The notes under the pieces: generated by a model
Databases searched by the model: none
Told to the model about the DNA's origin: nothing
The model's input: the letters and a program-made list of their open reading frames with translations, nothing else
Part shown: piece by piece, positions 6,515-13,434 of the stretch
Layout of the letters: the number at the start of each line of letters is the position of its first letter
How positions within the stretch are numbered: the stretch's first letter is position 1
Program-made: the position numbers and the translations under genes
DNA from: JBKPCD01 sp046727175
GTDB taxonomy: Bacteria; Acidobacteriota; Vicinamibacteria; Vicinamibacterales; 2-12-FULL-66-21
Assembly (NCBI GenBank): GCA_046727175.1
Contig: JBKPCD010000168.1
Coordinates: 1 to 13,434, forward strand
DNA length: 13,434 nucleotides
Direction of reading: 5' to 3'

Positions 6515-6724
6515 CGGTACTCCAGAGAAATCTTCTCCCACATCGACGTCGGGGACGGACGCGTTTGGATGTTCCCGGAAGGCGTCAAGTATTTCGCAGG
6601 AGACCTTTCGGAGCAGGAGCAGAAGGTCGTCCGGGCGACTCACTTCGCGCCTGCCGCGGACCTGTTCACACAGAAGCTCGATGGCGTCGCCTGGAGGTCC
6701 AAGCCGAGCTCGTACATCCTGGCC
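6515..6724 (+). pseudogene. Alpha/beta hydrolase remnant, C-terminal middle portion
   Basis: Following a TGA at 6512, the frame reads SREIFSHIDVGDGRVWMFPEGVKYFAGDLSEQEQKVVRATHFAPAADLFTQKLDGVAWRSKPSSYILAT. This resembles the cap and post-cap region of a family of alpha/beta hydrolases in which PSWYIVAT is normally followed by the acid Asp and a final SSHVPM base-His segment. Both the N-terminal half with the nucleophile and the C-terminal acid/base segments are missing. After about 6724 the frame stays open to 6817, but that sequence is antisense to a PAS fragment. No ribosome site or credible start precedes it. Assigned from recalled family pattern; clearly a fragment. Confidence 0.6.
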
Positions 6725-6880
6725 ACCGTCCCGATGCGGAAAGCCGTTGTTCTGGAACCAACGATAGATGCCGTCCGAACGCCGGAGCCGCAGCACGATC
6801 TCGTATGGACCGCCTGAGGCGATCGATTGTGTGAAGGCCTGGATGACGTGAAGAAGGTCCTCTGGGTCGAAAAAGGAAGC
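6722..6880 (-). pseudogene. PAS-domain fragment (PAS_3-like)
   Basis: On the minus strand, 6880 down to 6722 reads FFDPEDLLHVIQAFTQSIASGGPYEIVLRLRRSDGIYRWFQNNGFPHRDGG. This is the second half of a PAS_3-type fold: an HPDD-like turn, then GEPYE-like, R-R-x-DG-x-YRWF and a final R-D motif, as seen in sensor kinases and diguanylate cyclases. Stops (TGA TGA) lie just upstream in this frame. Downstream it runs into the antisense of the hydrolase remnant, so no output domain is attached. The real gene it came from is not in the window. Confidence 0.65.
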
Positions 6881-6904
6881 AACTCATCACGCTGGTCAAG
6901 TGAT

Positions 6905-6990
6905 CTGATACGAAGGTATCGTGATACCTTCGTCTGATGGATCCGACGTAGCGCGTCTGGTTTCATCTGTTCGAGGCGATCCGCATGAAG
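6905..6990 (+). repeat. Leader copy 2: operator plus conserved 5' leader, related to 1379-1466
   Basis: This is the second copy of the leader described at 1379-1466. It shares the CTGATAC start, the CGAC and identical 16-base block GCGCGTCTGGTTTCAT (6951-6966), a TTCGAG stretch, and an ATGAAGC end (ATG at 6985). Similarity continues weakly into the first codons (MKPLERLPHPTAL here, MKRLAGLSHAASL there). In this copy the ATG is in frame with the adaptor gene that starts at 7066, so it could add 27 residues; the true start is probably 7066. Confidence 0.65.
6907..6933 (+). promoter_or_regulatory. Putative operator of the RND efflux operon, 24-bp perfect inverted repeat
   Basis: ACGAAGGTATC (6910-6920) and GATACCTTCGT (6923-6933) are perfect inverted repeats around a 2-base centre. 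A further GATAC at 6907 makes the same GATAC/GTATC/GATAC half-site series as at 1381-1402. Size and symmetry fit a dimeric repressor such as TetR or MarR type controlling an efflux operon, but no regulator gene is adjacent. It lies 51 bases before ATG 6985 and 132 before the preferred adaptor start at 7066. Confidence 0.65.
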
Positions 6991-7052
6991 CCGCTCGAAC
7001 GCCTGCCCCACCCCACCGCGTTACTTGGGCTCTTTACTGAGACGAGGTCGTT

Positions 7053-7064
7053 GGAGGCGCCTCC
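7053..7064 (+). promoter_or_regulatory. Ribosome-binding site inside a 12-bp palindrome
   Basis: GGAGGCGCCTCC is its own reverse complement. Its first five bases are the Shine-Dalgarno sequence of the adaptor start at 7066 (8-base spacing). The site therefore decides for ATG 7066 over ATG 6985, and a short GGAG/CTCC hairpin could partly hide it. Confidence 0.5.
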
Positions 7065-7065
7065 C

Positions 7066-8217
7066 ATGTCCTTCCTATCCTCGGTCAACTACGGGGCCTC
7101 GCGGGCGCTGCTCTCCGGCTCTCTCCTGATCCTCGGCGGCTGCGGCGGCGGCAAAGCGGCGTCAGACGCTCCACCGCCTACAGTGGAAGTCGCCACCGTC
7201 ATTCAGCGCGACACTCCGATTTACAGCGACTGGGTGGCCACGCTGGACGGATATGTGAACGCGGAGATACAGCCTCGAGTTTCCGGGTACATCATCAAGC
7301 AGAACTACCGGGAAGGAGCGGTGGTACGGAAAGGCGACGTGCTCTTTGAGATCGATCCGCGGCCCTTGAAGGCTGCCCTCGATCAGGCAAAGGCGCAGTT
7401 GGCCCAGGCGGAGGCCCAACTCGGCAAGGCCACCCTCGATGTCGAACGTGACACGCCGTTGGCGGAGGCGCGCGCAATCGCCCAAAGCCAGCTCGATACG
7501 GAACTTCAGGCGAAGCTCGGCGCCCAGGCTTCGGTTCTGGCGGCCAAGGCGAACGTCGAGCAAGCCGAACTCAACCTGGAGTTCACGAAAGTCACATCGC
7601 TGGTGAGTGGAATCGCCGGCATCGCGCGCGTTCAGATCGGAAACCTCGTCGGGCCCACCTCCGTCCTCACGTCCGTTTCACAAGTCGATCCGATCAAAGC
7701 CTACTTCACGGTGAGCGAGCAGGTGTTCCTGGATTTCCATCGCCGGTTCCCGACCGAACAGAGCGTCGAGGCGCAGCGGAAGCGCATACCGCTTCAGCTG
7801 ATGCTCGGGGATGGAAGCACTTATGAACACACTGGAACGATTTCCTTCGCCGATCGCGAAGTCAATGCGGCGACCGGGACGATCCGCATCGCCGGTGTCT
7901 TTCCCAATCCCAATAATCTTCTTCGCCCCGGCGGATACGGACGCGTTCGGCTCTCCGCACGGACGGCGGTTGGCGCCATGCTGATTCCGCAGCGCGCTGT
8001 AACCGAGCTGCAGGGCAGTTACCAGGTAGCCGTGGTGAGCGCGGATAACAAGGTATCGATCCGTTCCGTTACGGTCGGCGACCGCGTCGGGAACCTCTGG
8101 ATCGTAACCGACGGTCTGAAAGCTGGCGAACGCGTGATTGTCGAGGGCCAATTGAAGATAAGAGATGGCACAGTCGTCAATGCAGTCGCTGACAAGTCTC
8201 CGGACGCAGGAGTATAA
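7066..8217 (+). CDS. RND efflux periplasmic adaptor lipoprotein (membrane fusion protein, AcrA/MexA-like)
   Basis: The predicted protein has 383 residues. A lipoprotein signal ends in SGSLLILGGC with the lipidated Cys at residue 26. A barrel-sandwich (lipoyl) half, AEIQPRVSGYIIKQNYREGAVVRKGDVLFEIDP, is followed by a coiled-coil hairpin rich in Ala/Gln/Glu (about residues 105-170), then the second lipoyl half and the beta-barrel with SQVDPIKAYFTVSE and GTIRIAGVFPNPNNLLRPGGYGRVRL. It should bridge the inner-membrane pump and outer-membrane factor in the periplasm. The start at 7066 gives a clean signal peptide and has GGAGG upstream; the frame is also open from ATG 6985. Its TAA is one base before the pump's GTG. 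It is the first gene of the pump operon, under the operator at 6907-6933. Confidence 0.94.
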   Translation: MSFLSSVNYGASRALLSGSLLILGGCGGGKAASDAPPPTVEVATVIQRDTPIYSDWVATLDGYVNAEIQPRVSGYIIKQNYREGAVVRKGDVLFEIDPRPLKAALDQAKAQLAQAEAQLGKATLDVERDTPLAEARAIAQSQLDTELQAKLGAQASVLAAKANVEQAELNLEFTKVTSLVSGIAGIARVQIGNLVGPTSVLTSVSQVDPIKAYFTVSEQVFLDFHRRFPTEQSVEAQRKRIPLQLMLGDGSTYEHTGTISFADREVNAATGTIRIAGVFPNPNNLLRPGGYGRVRLSARTAVGAMLIPQRAVTELQGSYQVAVVSADNKVSIRSVTVGDRVGNLWIVTDGLKAGERVIVEGQLKIRDGTVVNAVADKSPDAGV

Positions 8218-8218
8218 C

Positions 8219-11200
8219 GTGTCGCGTTTCTTCATCAATCGACCAATCGTCGCGATCGTCATCTCTCTGCTCACGGTCATCGTCGGCGCAATCACCATTG
8301 TCAGCCTTCCCGTCTCGCAGTTTCCTGCGATCGCGCCGCCTGAAGTGCAGGTGCAGACGACCTACGTTGGTGCCGACGCACAGACGGTGGAACAGTCTGT
8401 TGCGACTCCCATCGAGCAGCAGATGAGCGGCGTCGACAACATGAACTACATGTACTCGGTCAACTCATCGACCGGCGAAATGCGGCTGATCGTCGACTTC
8501 GACGTGCGGACGGATCCCAATACCGACCTGATTCTCGCGCAGCTGCGGCAGGCACAGGCCGCCTCGCAGCTTCCGGTGGAGGTCACGAATTTTGGCGTGA
8601 CGGTGCAGAAGACGCTCACCGCGCCGCTGATGCTCATCAGCCTGTATTCGCCCAACGGTGCCTACGACGCGAAATTCCTCTCGAATTACGCCTACATCAA
8701 CCTCAACGATCAGCTGACCCGCGTCCCCGGCATCGGCAGCGTTCAGGTCTTCGGCGCAGGCCGGTATGCGATGCGGCTCTGGGTGAAGCCGGACCAACTG
8801 GCGAAGCTGGCGATCACCGTGCCCGACATCGTGACGGCGATTCAGTCACAGAATACCGTGAATCCTGCCGGTCAGATTGGCGGCGAGCCCGCACCAAAGG
8901 GGCAACAATTCAGCTACTCGGTGCGGGCGCAGGGGCGGCTCACGTCCCCTGAGGAATTCGAGCAGATCGTCGTCCGCGCGGCTCCAGACGGGGGGATCGT
9001 GCGGGTCAGGGACGTCGCCCGGGTTGAACTGGGCGCGCAGGATTACACCGTCATCGGTCATCTGAATGGACGGCCGAGCGCGATCATCGCGGTGTATCAG
9101 TTGCCGGGGTCGAATGCCGTGGAAGCGGCCAATGGGGTCAAGGCCCTTCTCGCCGAGCAGCGGCAGAGACTGCCGCACGGCGTCGATTACACGATTGCGC
9201 TGGATACCACGCGCGCCGTCACGGAAGGCATCAAAGAGATCGTCCAGACACTGCTGATTGCCATCGGTCTTGTGATCGTTGTGGTGTACGTCTTCCTGCA
9301 GGGGTGGCGCGCGACCCTCATCCCGCTGCTGGCCGTGCCCGTCTCGCTCATCGGGACGTTCGTCGTGTTCCCGGCGTTCGGGTTTTCCATCAACACGCTG
9401 TCGCTGTTCGGGCTCGTTCTGGCGATTGGCCTCGTAGTAGACGACGCAATCGTTGTGGTCGAAGCGGTCGAGCATCACATCGAAGAAGGCATGTCGCCGA
9501 AAGATGCGACGCTCAAAGCTATGGAGGAGATATCAGGACCAGTAGTGGGCATCGCTTTGGTACTTTCTGCAGTGTTCATCCCCACCGCATTCATCCCAGG
9601 TATTACCGGGCGCCTCTATCAGCAATTCGCGGTGACCATCGCGATCTCAGTCTGCCTCTCTGCCTTCAACGCGCTCACGTTGAGCCCCGCCCTGTCTGCA
9701 CTGCTGCTGCGGCCGCGGAGCAGGAGCCGGGGCCTGCTGCGAAGGTTCTTCGACTGGTTCAACCGCGGTTTCGCGCGCGCGACAGACGGCTACGTACGTG
9801 TCGCCAGCGCTCTGATCCGGAAGAGCGTCCTCGCATTCGCGCTGCTGCTTGCGTGCGGCGGCCTCGCAGCCTTCTTCGGCGACCGCCTGCCTTCGAGCTT
9901 TCTGCCAGACGAGGACCAGGGATACATGTTTCTGAACCTGCAGCTCCCCAGCGCCGCGTCCCTGCAGAGAACCGAAGCGACCGCGCGCGAAATAGAAGAA
10001 CTGCTGGCCAAGACGCCTGGCGTCGAGTCGACCACCAGCGTCATCGGCTTCAGCCTGCTCAGTCTCACCCGATCGAGCTACAGTGCATTCTTTTTCGTGA
10101 CGTTGAAAGAATGGAAGGAACGACAAACGAGAGAAGAGCAGTATCAGTTCATCCGCCAGAGCGTGAACCAGAAACTCGCCGGCCTCCGGCAGGGCATCGC
10201 GTTCTCGTTTTCTCCTCCGGCCATTCCCGGTGTGGGAACATCCGGCGGCTTCACGTTCATTCTCGAAGACCGCTCGGGAAGTGACGTGGCGTTTCTCGCC
10301 GGCAACACCAACAAGTTCGTTGCCGCCGCGCGCAAGCGGCCGGAACTCGCCTCCGTGACGACGACATTCCTGCCCAGCGTGCCGCAGCAGTTCATCGTCG
10401 TGGATCGCGACAAGGTGCTCAAGCAGGGTGTCGACATCAAAGATGTGTATCGAACGATTCAGGCGTTCATGGGAGGGTCGTTCATCAACTACTTCAACCG
10501 GTTCGGCCGCCAATGGCAGGTGTATGTCGAGGCCGAGGGTGCCTATCGCGATCGGGCCGAGAACGTCGGAGAGTTCTACGTCCGGAACCGAGCCGGCGAC
10601 ATGGTGCCGCTGTCCGCGCTGACGAGATTCGAGTCACGTTCCGGTCCTGAATTCACCATGCGCTACAACCTGTACCGCTCGGCGCAGATCATTGGCAGTG
10701 CCGCGCCGGGACACAGCTCCGCCGAAGCGATGGCTGCTCTCGAGGAAGTCTTTGCCGAGACGATGCCTCCCGAAATGGGCTACGACTACCTGGGGATTTC
10801 GTTCCAGGAGAAGAAGGCGCAGCAGGGGGTGTCTCCATCGGTCATCTTTGGATTTTCGCTCCTCGTGGTGTTCCTGGTGCTCGCCGCTCTTTACGAGAGC
10901 TGGTCATTGCCGTTCAGCGTGCTCTTGAGCACGCCAGTGGCGGTCTTCGGCGCCTTGTTCATGCTGTGGCTGCGTCGCGCCGTGCTCAGTTCCTACTTGC
11001 CCCCGTACATGGTGCAGATTGAAACCGATGTGTACTCACAGATCGGGCTGGTCATGCTCATCGGCCTGACGGCAAAGAACGCGATCCTGATCGTCGAGTT
11101 CGCAAAGGACGCGCACGAAGGAGGGCAGCCGCTGACCGAGGCGGCTCTGGCCGCGGCGCGGTTACGCCTGCGGCCGATCCTGATGACGTCGTTCGCCTTC

Positions 11201-11413
11201 GTTTTGGGGTGCGTGCCGCTCTGGACCGCGAGTGGAGCCGGTTCTGTCGCGCGTCAGATTATGGGGACGACGGTGATTGGAGGCATGCTCGCCGCCACGC
11301 TCATCGCTATCTTCATCATTCCCGTGCTGTTCGTCGTCGTCGAGAGGATCGGCCAGCGCACAGGGAGAAGCGTGTCTCCTTCCATCTCTCCCCTGCCGGC
11401 GCACGGAGATTGA
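8219..11413 (+). CDS. RND multidrug efflux pump, HAE1 family (AcrB/MexB-like)
   Basis: The predicted protein has 1064 residues, close to the family's usual 1030-1070. It opens with SRFFINRPIVAIVISLL (TM1), has two large periplasmic loops, and 12 expected TM segments. Proton-relay residues are present: Asp408-Asp409 in GLVVDDAIVVVE (TM4) and Lys953 in GLTAKNAILIVEFAKDA (TM10). The second-half landmarks RRAVLSSYLPPYMVQIETDVYSQIGLV and RLRPILMTSFAFVLGCVPL are also typical. It uses the proton gradient to export hydrophobic or amphiphilic compounds; substrate range cannot be read from sequence. The GTG at 8219 is chosen because AGGAG lies 6 bases before it and the family starts with the (M)SRFFINRP motif; earlier in-frame codons (from 8165) overlap the adaptor. 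Its stop is one base before the ATG of the outer-membrane factor. Confidence 0.97.
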   Translation: MSRFFINRPIVAIVISLLTVIVGAITIVSLPVSQFPAIAPPEVQVQTTYVGADAQTVEQSVATPIEQQMSGVDNMNYMYSVNSSTGEMRLIVDFDVRTDPNTDLILAQLRQAQAASQLPVEVTNFGVTVQKTLTAPLMLISLYSPNGAYDAKFLSNYAYINLNDQLTRVPGIGSVQVFGAGRYAMRLWVKPDQLAKLAITVPDIVTAIQSQNTVNPAGQIGGEPAPKGQQFSYSVRAQGRLTSPEEFEQIVVRAAPDGGIVRVRDVARVELGAQDYTVIGHLNGRPSAIIAVYQLPGSNAVEAANGVKALLAEQRQRLPHGVDYTIALDTTRAVTEGIKEIVQTLLIAIGLVIVVVYVFLQGWRATLIPLLAVPVSLIGTFVVFPAFGFSINTLSLFGLVLAIGLVVDDAIVVVEAVEHHIEEGMSPKDATLKAMEEISGPVVGIALVLSAVFIPTAFIPGITGRLYQQFAVTIAISVCLSAFNALTLSPALSALLLRPRSRSRGLLRRFFDWFNRGFARATDGYVRVASALIRKSVLAFALLLACGGLAAFFGDRLPSSFLPDEDQGYMFLNLQLPSAASLQRTEATAREIEELLAKTPGVESTTSVIGFSLLSLTRSSYSAFFFVTLKEWKERQTREEQYQFIRQSVNQKLAGLRQGIAFSFSPPAIPGVGTSGGFTFILEDRSGSDVAFLAGNTNKFVAAARKRPELASVTTTFLPSVPQQFIVVDRDKVLKQGVDIKDVYRTIQAFMGGSFINYFNRFGRQWQVYVEAEGAYRDRAENVGEFYVRNRAGDMVPLSALTRFESRSGPEFTMRYNLYRSAQIIGSAAPGHSSAEAMAALEEVFAETMPPEMGYDYLGISFQEKKAQQGVSPSVIFGFSLLVVFLVLAALYESWSLPFSVLLSTPVAVFGALFMLWLRRAVLSSYLPPYMVQIETDVYSQIGLVMLIGLTAKNAILIVEFAKDAHEGGQPLTEAALAAARLRLRPILMTSFAFVLGCVPLWTASGAGSVARQIMGTTVIGGMLAATLIAIFIIPVLFVVVERIGQRTGRSVSPSISPLPAHGD

Positions 11414-11414
11414 G

Positions 11415-12818
11415 ATGGATGCGAGAAACGGCATTCTACGCGCCAGCCTTCTCGTGGCCCTGTCCTCGGGTTGCGTAATCGGTCCCAACTACAAAAGGCC
11501 GGTCGCGCCCGAGCCTTCGGCGTACAGAGGTGTATCAGCGGAACAGGCCGTCAAGCCGGATGTCGCGTCGTTCGGTGATGAGAAATGGTGGGAGGCGTTT
11601 CAGGATGACGCCTTGCGCGATCTCATTCGGTCTGCTCTCCAACAGAACTACGATGTGCGAATTGCGGCGGCACGGATTCTGGAGGCGCGCGCGCTGCTCG
11701 GCATCGCACGCGCAGACCAGCTGCCCGAGGTCAACGCCGCGGCATCTGTACTCAACGAACGTGCACCTCAGACTGCCGGGCGACCCGCCATTGAGACGAG
11801 CCCGGCACAGGTCAGTGTTTCACTCGCGTGGGAGCTGGATTTCTGGGGCAAATTCCGACGCGCCACCGAGTCTGCCCGCGCCAACCTCCTATCGGAGGAG
11901 TGGGCGCAGCGTCAAATCATCAGTTCACTCGTCAGCGATGTGGCGACCGCCTATTTTCAATTGCGCGAACAGGACCTCGAACTGGAGATCTCACGCCAGA
12001 CGCTCGCCTCCAGAAGAGACTCGCTGCGCCTGACACAACTCCTTGCCGACCGTGGCGCCACCTCCATGCTCGATGTGCGACAGGCTGAACAACTCGTGTT
12101 CGGCGCGGGCGCCTCGATCCCTGATCTCGAACTGCGGATCGAGCAGCAGGAAAACTTCATCAGCATCCTCGTGGGGAAGAACCCTGAAGGCATCGTTCGA
12201 GGCCGGCGGCTCGTCGACCAGCCGCATCCACCGGAGGTTCCAGCGGGACTTCCGTCATCGCTGCTCGAACGCCGCCCGGACATCCTCCAGGCGGAGCAAC
12301 AGCTGGTCGCAGCGAACGCACAAATCGGTGTTGCCAGGGCAGACTATTTCCCGCAAATCTCGTTGACCGCCCTGGGCGGATCTCAAAGCTCAGCTCTCAC
12401 CCGGCTGTTCTCAGGTCCCGCGGGACTCTGGACCTTCGGCGCCACCGCGCTGCAACCGGTCTTTGAAGGAGGGAGAATTCGGAACCGCGTCAGGTTTGCC
12501 GAAGCCCGCGCTCAAGAGGTGACGTTCGCCTATCAACGCACGGTGCAGCAGGCGTTTCGCGAGGTGTCCGATGCGCTCGTTGCCTATCGGAAAAGCCAGG
12601 AGGTTAAGATCCAGCAGCAGCAGCTGACCAATGCCGCGGAAGACGCAACCAAGTTGTCGAACATGCGCTACCGGGGCGGCGCCGCGAGCTACCTCGAAGT
12701 CCTGGATAGCGAGACGAGATTCTTTGCTGCGCAACTCGCGCTGGCGCAAGCTGAGCTCCGCGAGCTCCAGTCATTGGTACAGATTTATCGCTCGCTCGGG
12801 GGCGGATGGCAGCAGTGA
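11415..12818 (+). CDS. Outer-membrane efflux lipoprotein (NodT/TolC-like factor)
   Basis: The predicted protein has 467 residues. The short signal MDARNGILRASLLVALSSGC gives a likely lipidated Cys20, followed by VIGPNYKRPVAPEP, the hallmark N-terminus of NodT-type outer-membrane factors. KWWEAFQDDALRDLIRSALQQNYDVRIAAARILEARALLG opens the first OEP repeat, and ERRPDILQAEQQLVAANAQIGVARADYFPQISL opens the second; both are long helical hairpins that line the trimeric channel-tunnel. GGAG precedes the ATG by 6 bases. An upstream in-frame start would lie within the pump gene and lacks a signal peptide. The gene closes the operon and should provide the exit duct for the adaptor-pump pair. Confidence 0.95.
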   Translation: MDARNGILRASLLVALSSGCVIGPNYKRPVAPEPSAYRGVSAEQAVKPDVASFGDEKWWEAFQDDALRDLIRSALQQNYDVRIAAARILEARALLGIARADQLPEVNAAASVLNERAPQTAGRPAIETSPAQVSVSLAWELDFWGKFRRATESARANLLSEEWAQRQIISSLVSDVATAYFQLREQDLELEISRQTLASRRDSLRLTQLLADRGATSMLDVRQAEQLVFGAGASIPDLELRIEQQENFISILVGKNPEGIVRGRRLVDQPHPPEVPAGLPSSLLERRPDILQAEQQLVAANAQIGVARADYFPQISLTALGGSQSSALTRLFSGPAGLWTFGATALQPVFEGGRIRNRVRFAEARAQEVTFAYQRTVQQAFREVSDALVAYRKSQEVKIQQQQLTNAAEDATKLSNMRYRGGAASYLEVLDSETRFFAAQLALAQAELRELQSLVQIYRSLGGGWQQ

Positions 12819-13075
12819 GTTCTGACAGCTCGATTGTGCCGCCACTGCTCGTCACCCACGCGCTCATCTTCGGACTGCTTCTGCGAGAACGCTCGTACGC
12901 GCGATGGCATGACGCGGCTGATTGCGAACGTCAGTGCGGCGGGAACGCGCGAGGTCTGACGTGACGTCCCCGCCCCGTTCGATCGTCGCCTCGTTGTGGT
13001 CATTCTGGACCACCGGCAGTCGGAGTACGCGAGCACGTCGCGGTCGTCCTGTCCGTTCGAAGCGCCGCGCGTGCG

Positions 13076-13434
13076 TTATTTCAAGCGCTCCTTGAGCTCC
13101 GCCGCGGCATGGCGGGAGAGAGACCTGGTCCCGGGTTCGTTCGCGAGCCCGTTCAGCATACCGAAATCGTGGATCATCCCGTCGTAACGGATGGTTGTGA
13201 CTTCGACACCGGCCTCGTCCAGCTTGCGTCCGTATGCCTCGCCTTCGTCGCGGAGGATGTCGTTCTCGGCGACCTGGATGAGCGCCGGCGGCAATCCCTT
13301 CAGCTCTTCGATACTCGCCCGCAGCGGCGAGGCATGGATGTCCTTTCGTTTACTCGGATCGGCGATGTACATGTCGTACATCCATTTCATCAGGGGCGTC
13401 GACAGGAAGCGGTCGCGCCCGAACTGTTGGTACG
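13076..13434 (-). CDS. Alpha/beta hydrolase fold-3 (HSL-type esterase), C-terminal part, 5' end off window
   Basis: The minus-strand frame is open from the right edge to TAA at 13076-13078 and covers about 119 residues. YQQFGRDRFLSTPLMKWMYDMYIADPSKRKDIHASPL leads into LPPALIQVAENDILRDEGEAYGRKLDEAGVEVTTIRYDGMIHDFGML. These are the acid-Asp loop (END-I-L-RDEGEAY) and base-His motif (MIHDF) of hormone-sensitive-lipase-type esterases. The HGG and GDSAGG parts with the nucleophilic Ser would lie beyond the window. Expected role is hydrolysis of short acyl esters. It converges on the efflux operon across a 257-base gap (12819-13075) in which I see no gene or clear terminator. Confidence 0.88.
   Translation of the reverse strand, partial: YQQFGRDRFLSTPLMKWMYDMYIADPSKRKDIHASPLRASIEELKGLPPALIQVAENDILRDEGEAYGRKLDEAGVEVTTIRYDGMIHDFGMLNGLANEPGTRSLSRHAAAELKERLK

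Noticed and set aside
6985..7065. Alternative adaptor start 27 codons upstream of 7066
   Set aside because: It would bury the lipoprotein signal peptide behind a non-hydrophobic extension, and the strong ribosome site is before 7066.
9304..10284. 326-codon plus-strand frame within the RND pump gene
   Set aside because: It is Arg/Pro-rich, overlaps the pump in another frame, and has no recognisable fold.
12996..13013. GTGGTC/GACCAC hairpin as terminator after the efflux operon
   Set aside because: It has only a 6-base stem, no T-run on either strand, and lies 178 bases after the stop.
12785..13036. 83-codon minus-strand frame in the gap after the efflux operon
   Set aside because: It overlaps the end of the outer-membrane factor and has no recognisable domain or ribosome site.
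1..13434. CRISPR array, insertion sequence, tRNA or attachment site
   Set aside because: I saw no regularly spaced repeats, transposase motifs, terminal inverted repeats or tRNA-like sequences on either strand.

Overview
The window is GC-rich (roughly 60%), densely coded bacterial DNA from a Gram-negative: it carries a complete inner-membrane/periplasm/outer-membrane efflux operon with two lipoproteins. The protein set (redoxin, VOC, RidA, two zinc alcohol dehydrogenases, several alpha/beta hydrolases) would fit Acidobacteriota or Proteobacteria. No rRNA, tRNA or phylogenetic marker is present, so the phylum is a guess.

Layout. 1-1187 (minus strand): a VOC protein followed, with a 4-base stop/start overlap, by a redoxin-type peroxiredoxin that runs off the left edge. 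1188-1537: a divergent control region with two inverted copies of a GATAC-N4-GTATC-type operator and a leader. 1538-6445 (plus strand): a row of enzyme genes for small reactive organics, namely RidA, zinc alcohol dehydrogenase 1, a haloalkane-dehalogenase-like alpha/beta hydrolase, zinc alcohol dehydrogenase 2 and a second VOC protein. Gene remnants lie between them: an epoxide hydrolase with a frameshift and a large internal deletion, the tail of a haem-binding cytochrome P460-like protein, and the head of another alpha/beta hydrolase. 6446-7065: a piece of a third alpha/beta hydrolase butted against an antisense piece of a PAS-domain protein, then a second copy of the operator and leader. 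7066-12818: a tripartite RND efflux operon (lipoprotein adaptor, HAE1-type pump, NodT/TolC-type outer-membrane factor), tightly packed. 13076-13434 (minus strand): the C-terminal part of a hormone-sensitive-lipase-type hydrolase.

How it may work together. The leader before the RidA/dehydrogenase row (1379-1466) and the one before the efflux operon (6905-6990) are clearly related in sequence and spacing. A third, weaker operator copy faces the VOC-peroxiredoxin pair. The simplest reading is one regulator, not encoded in the window, controlling electrophile/aldehyde/peroxide detoxification enzymes together with an export pump. This is inference. The many remnants suggest that the cluster once held more hydrolases and a P460 protein and has been losing genes by internal deletion.
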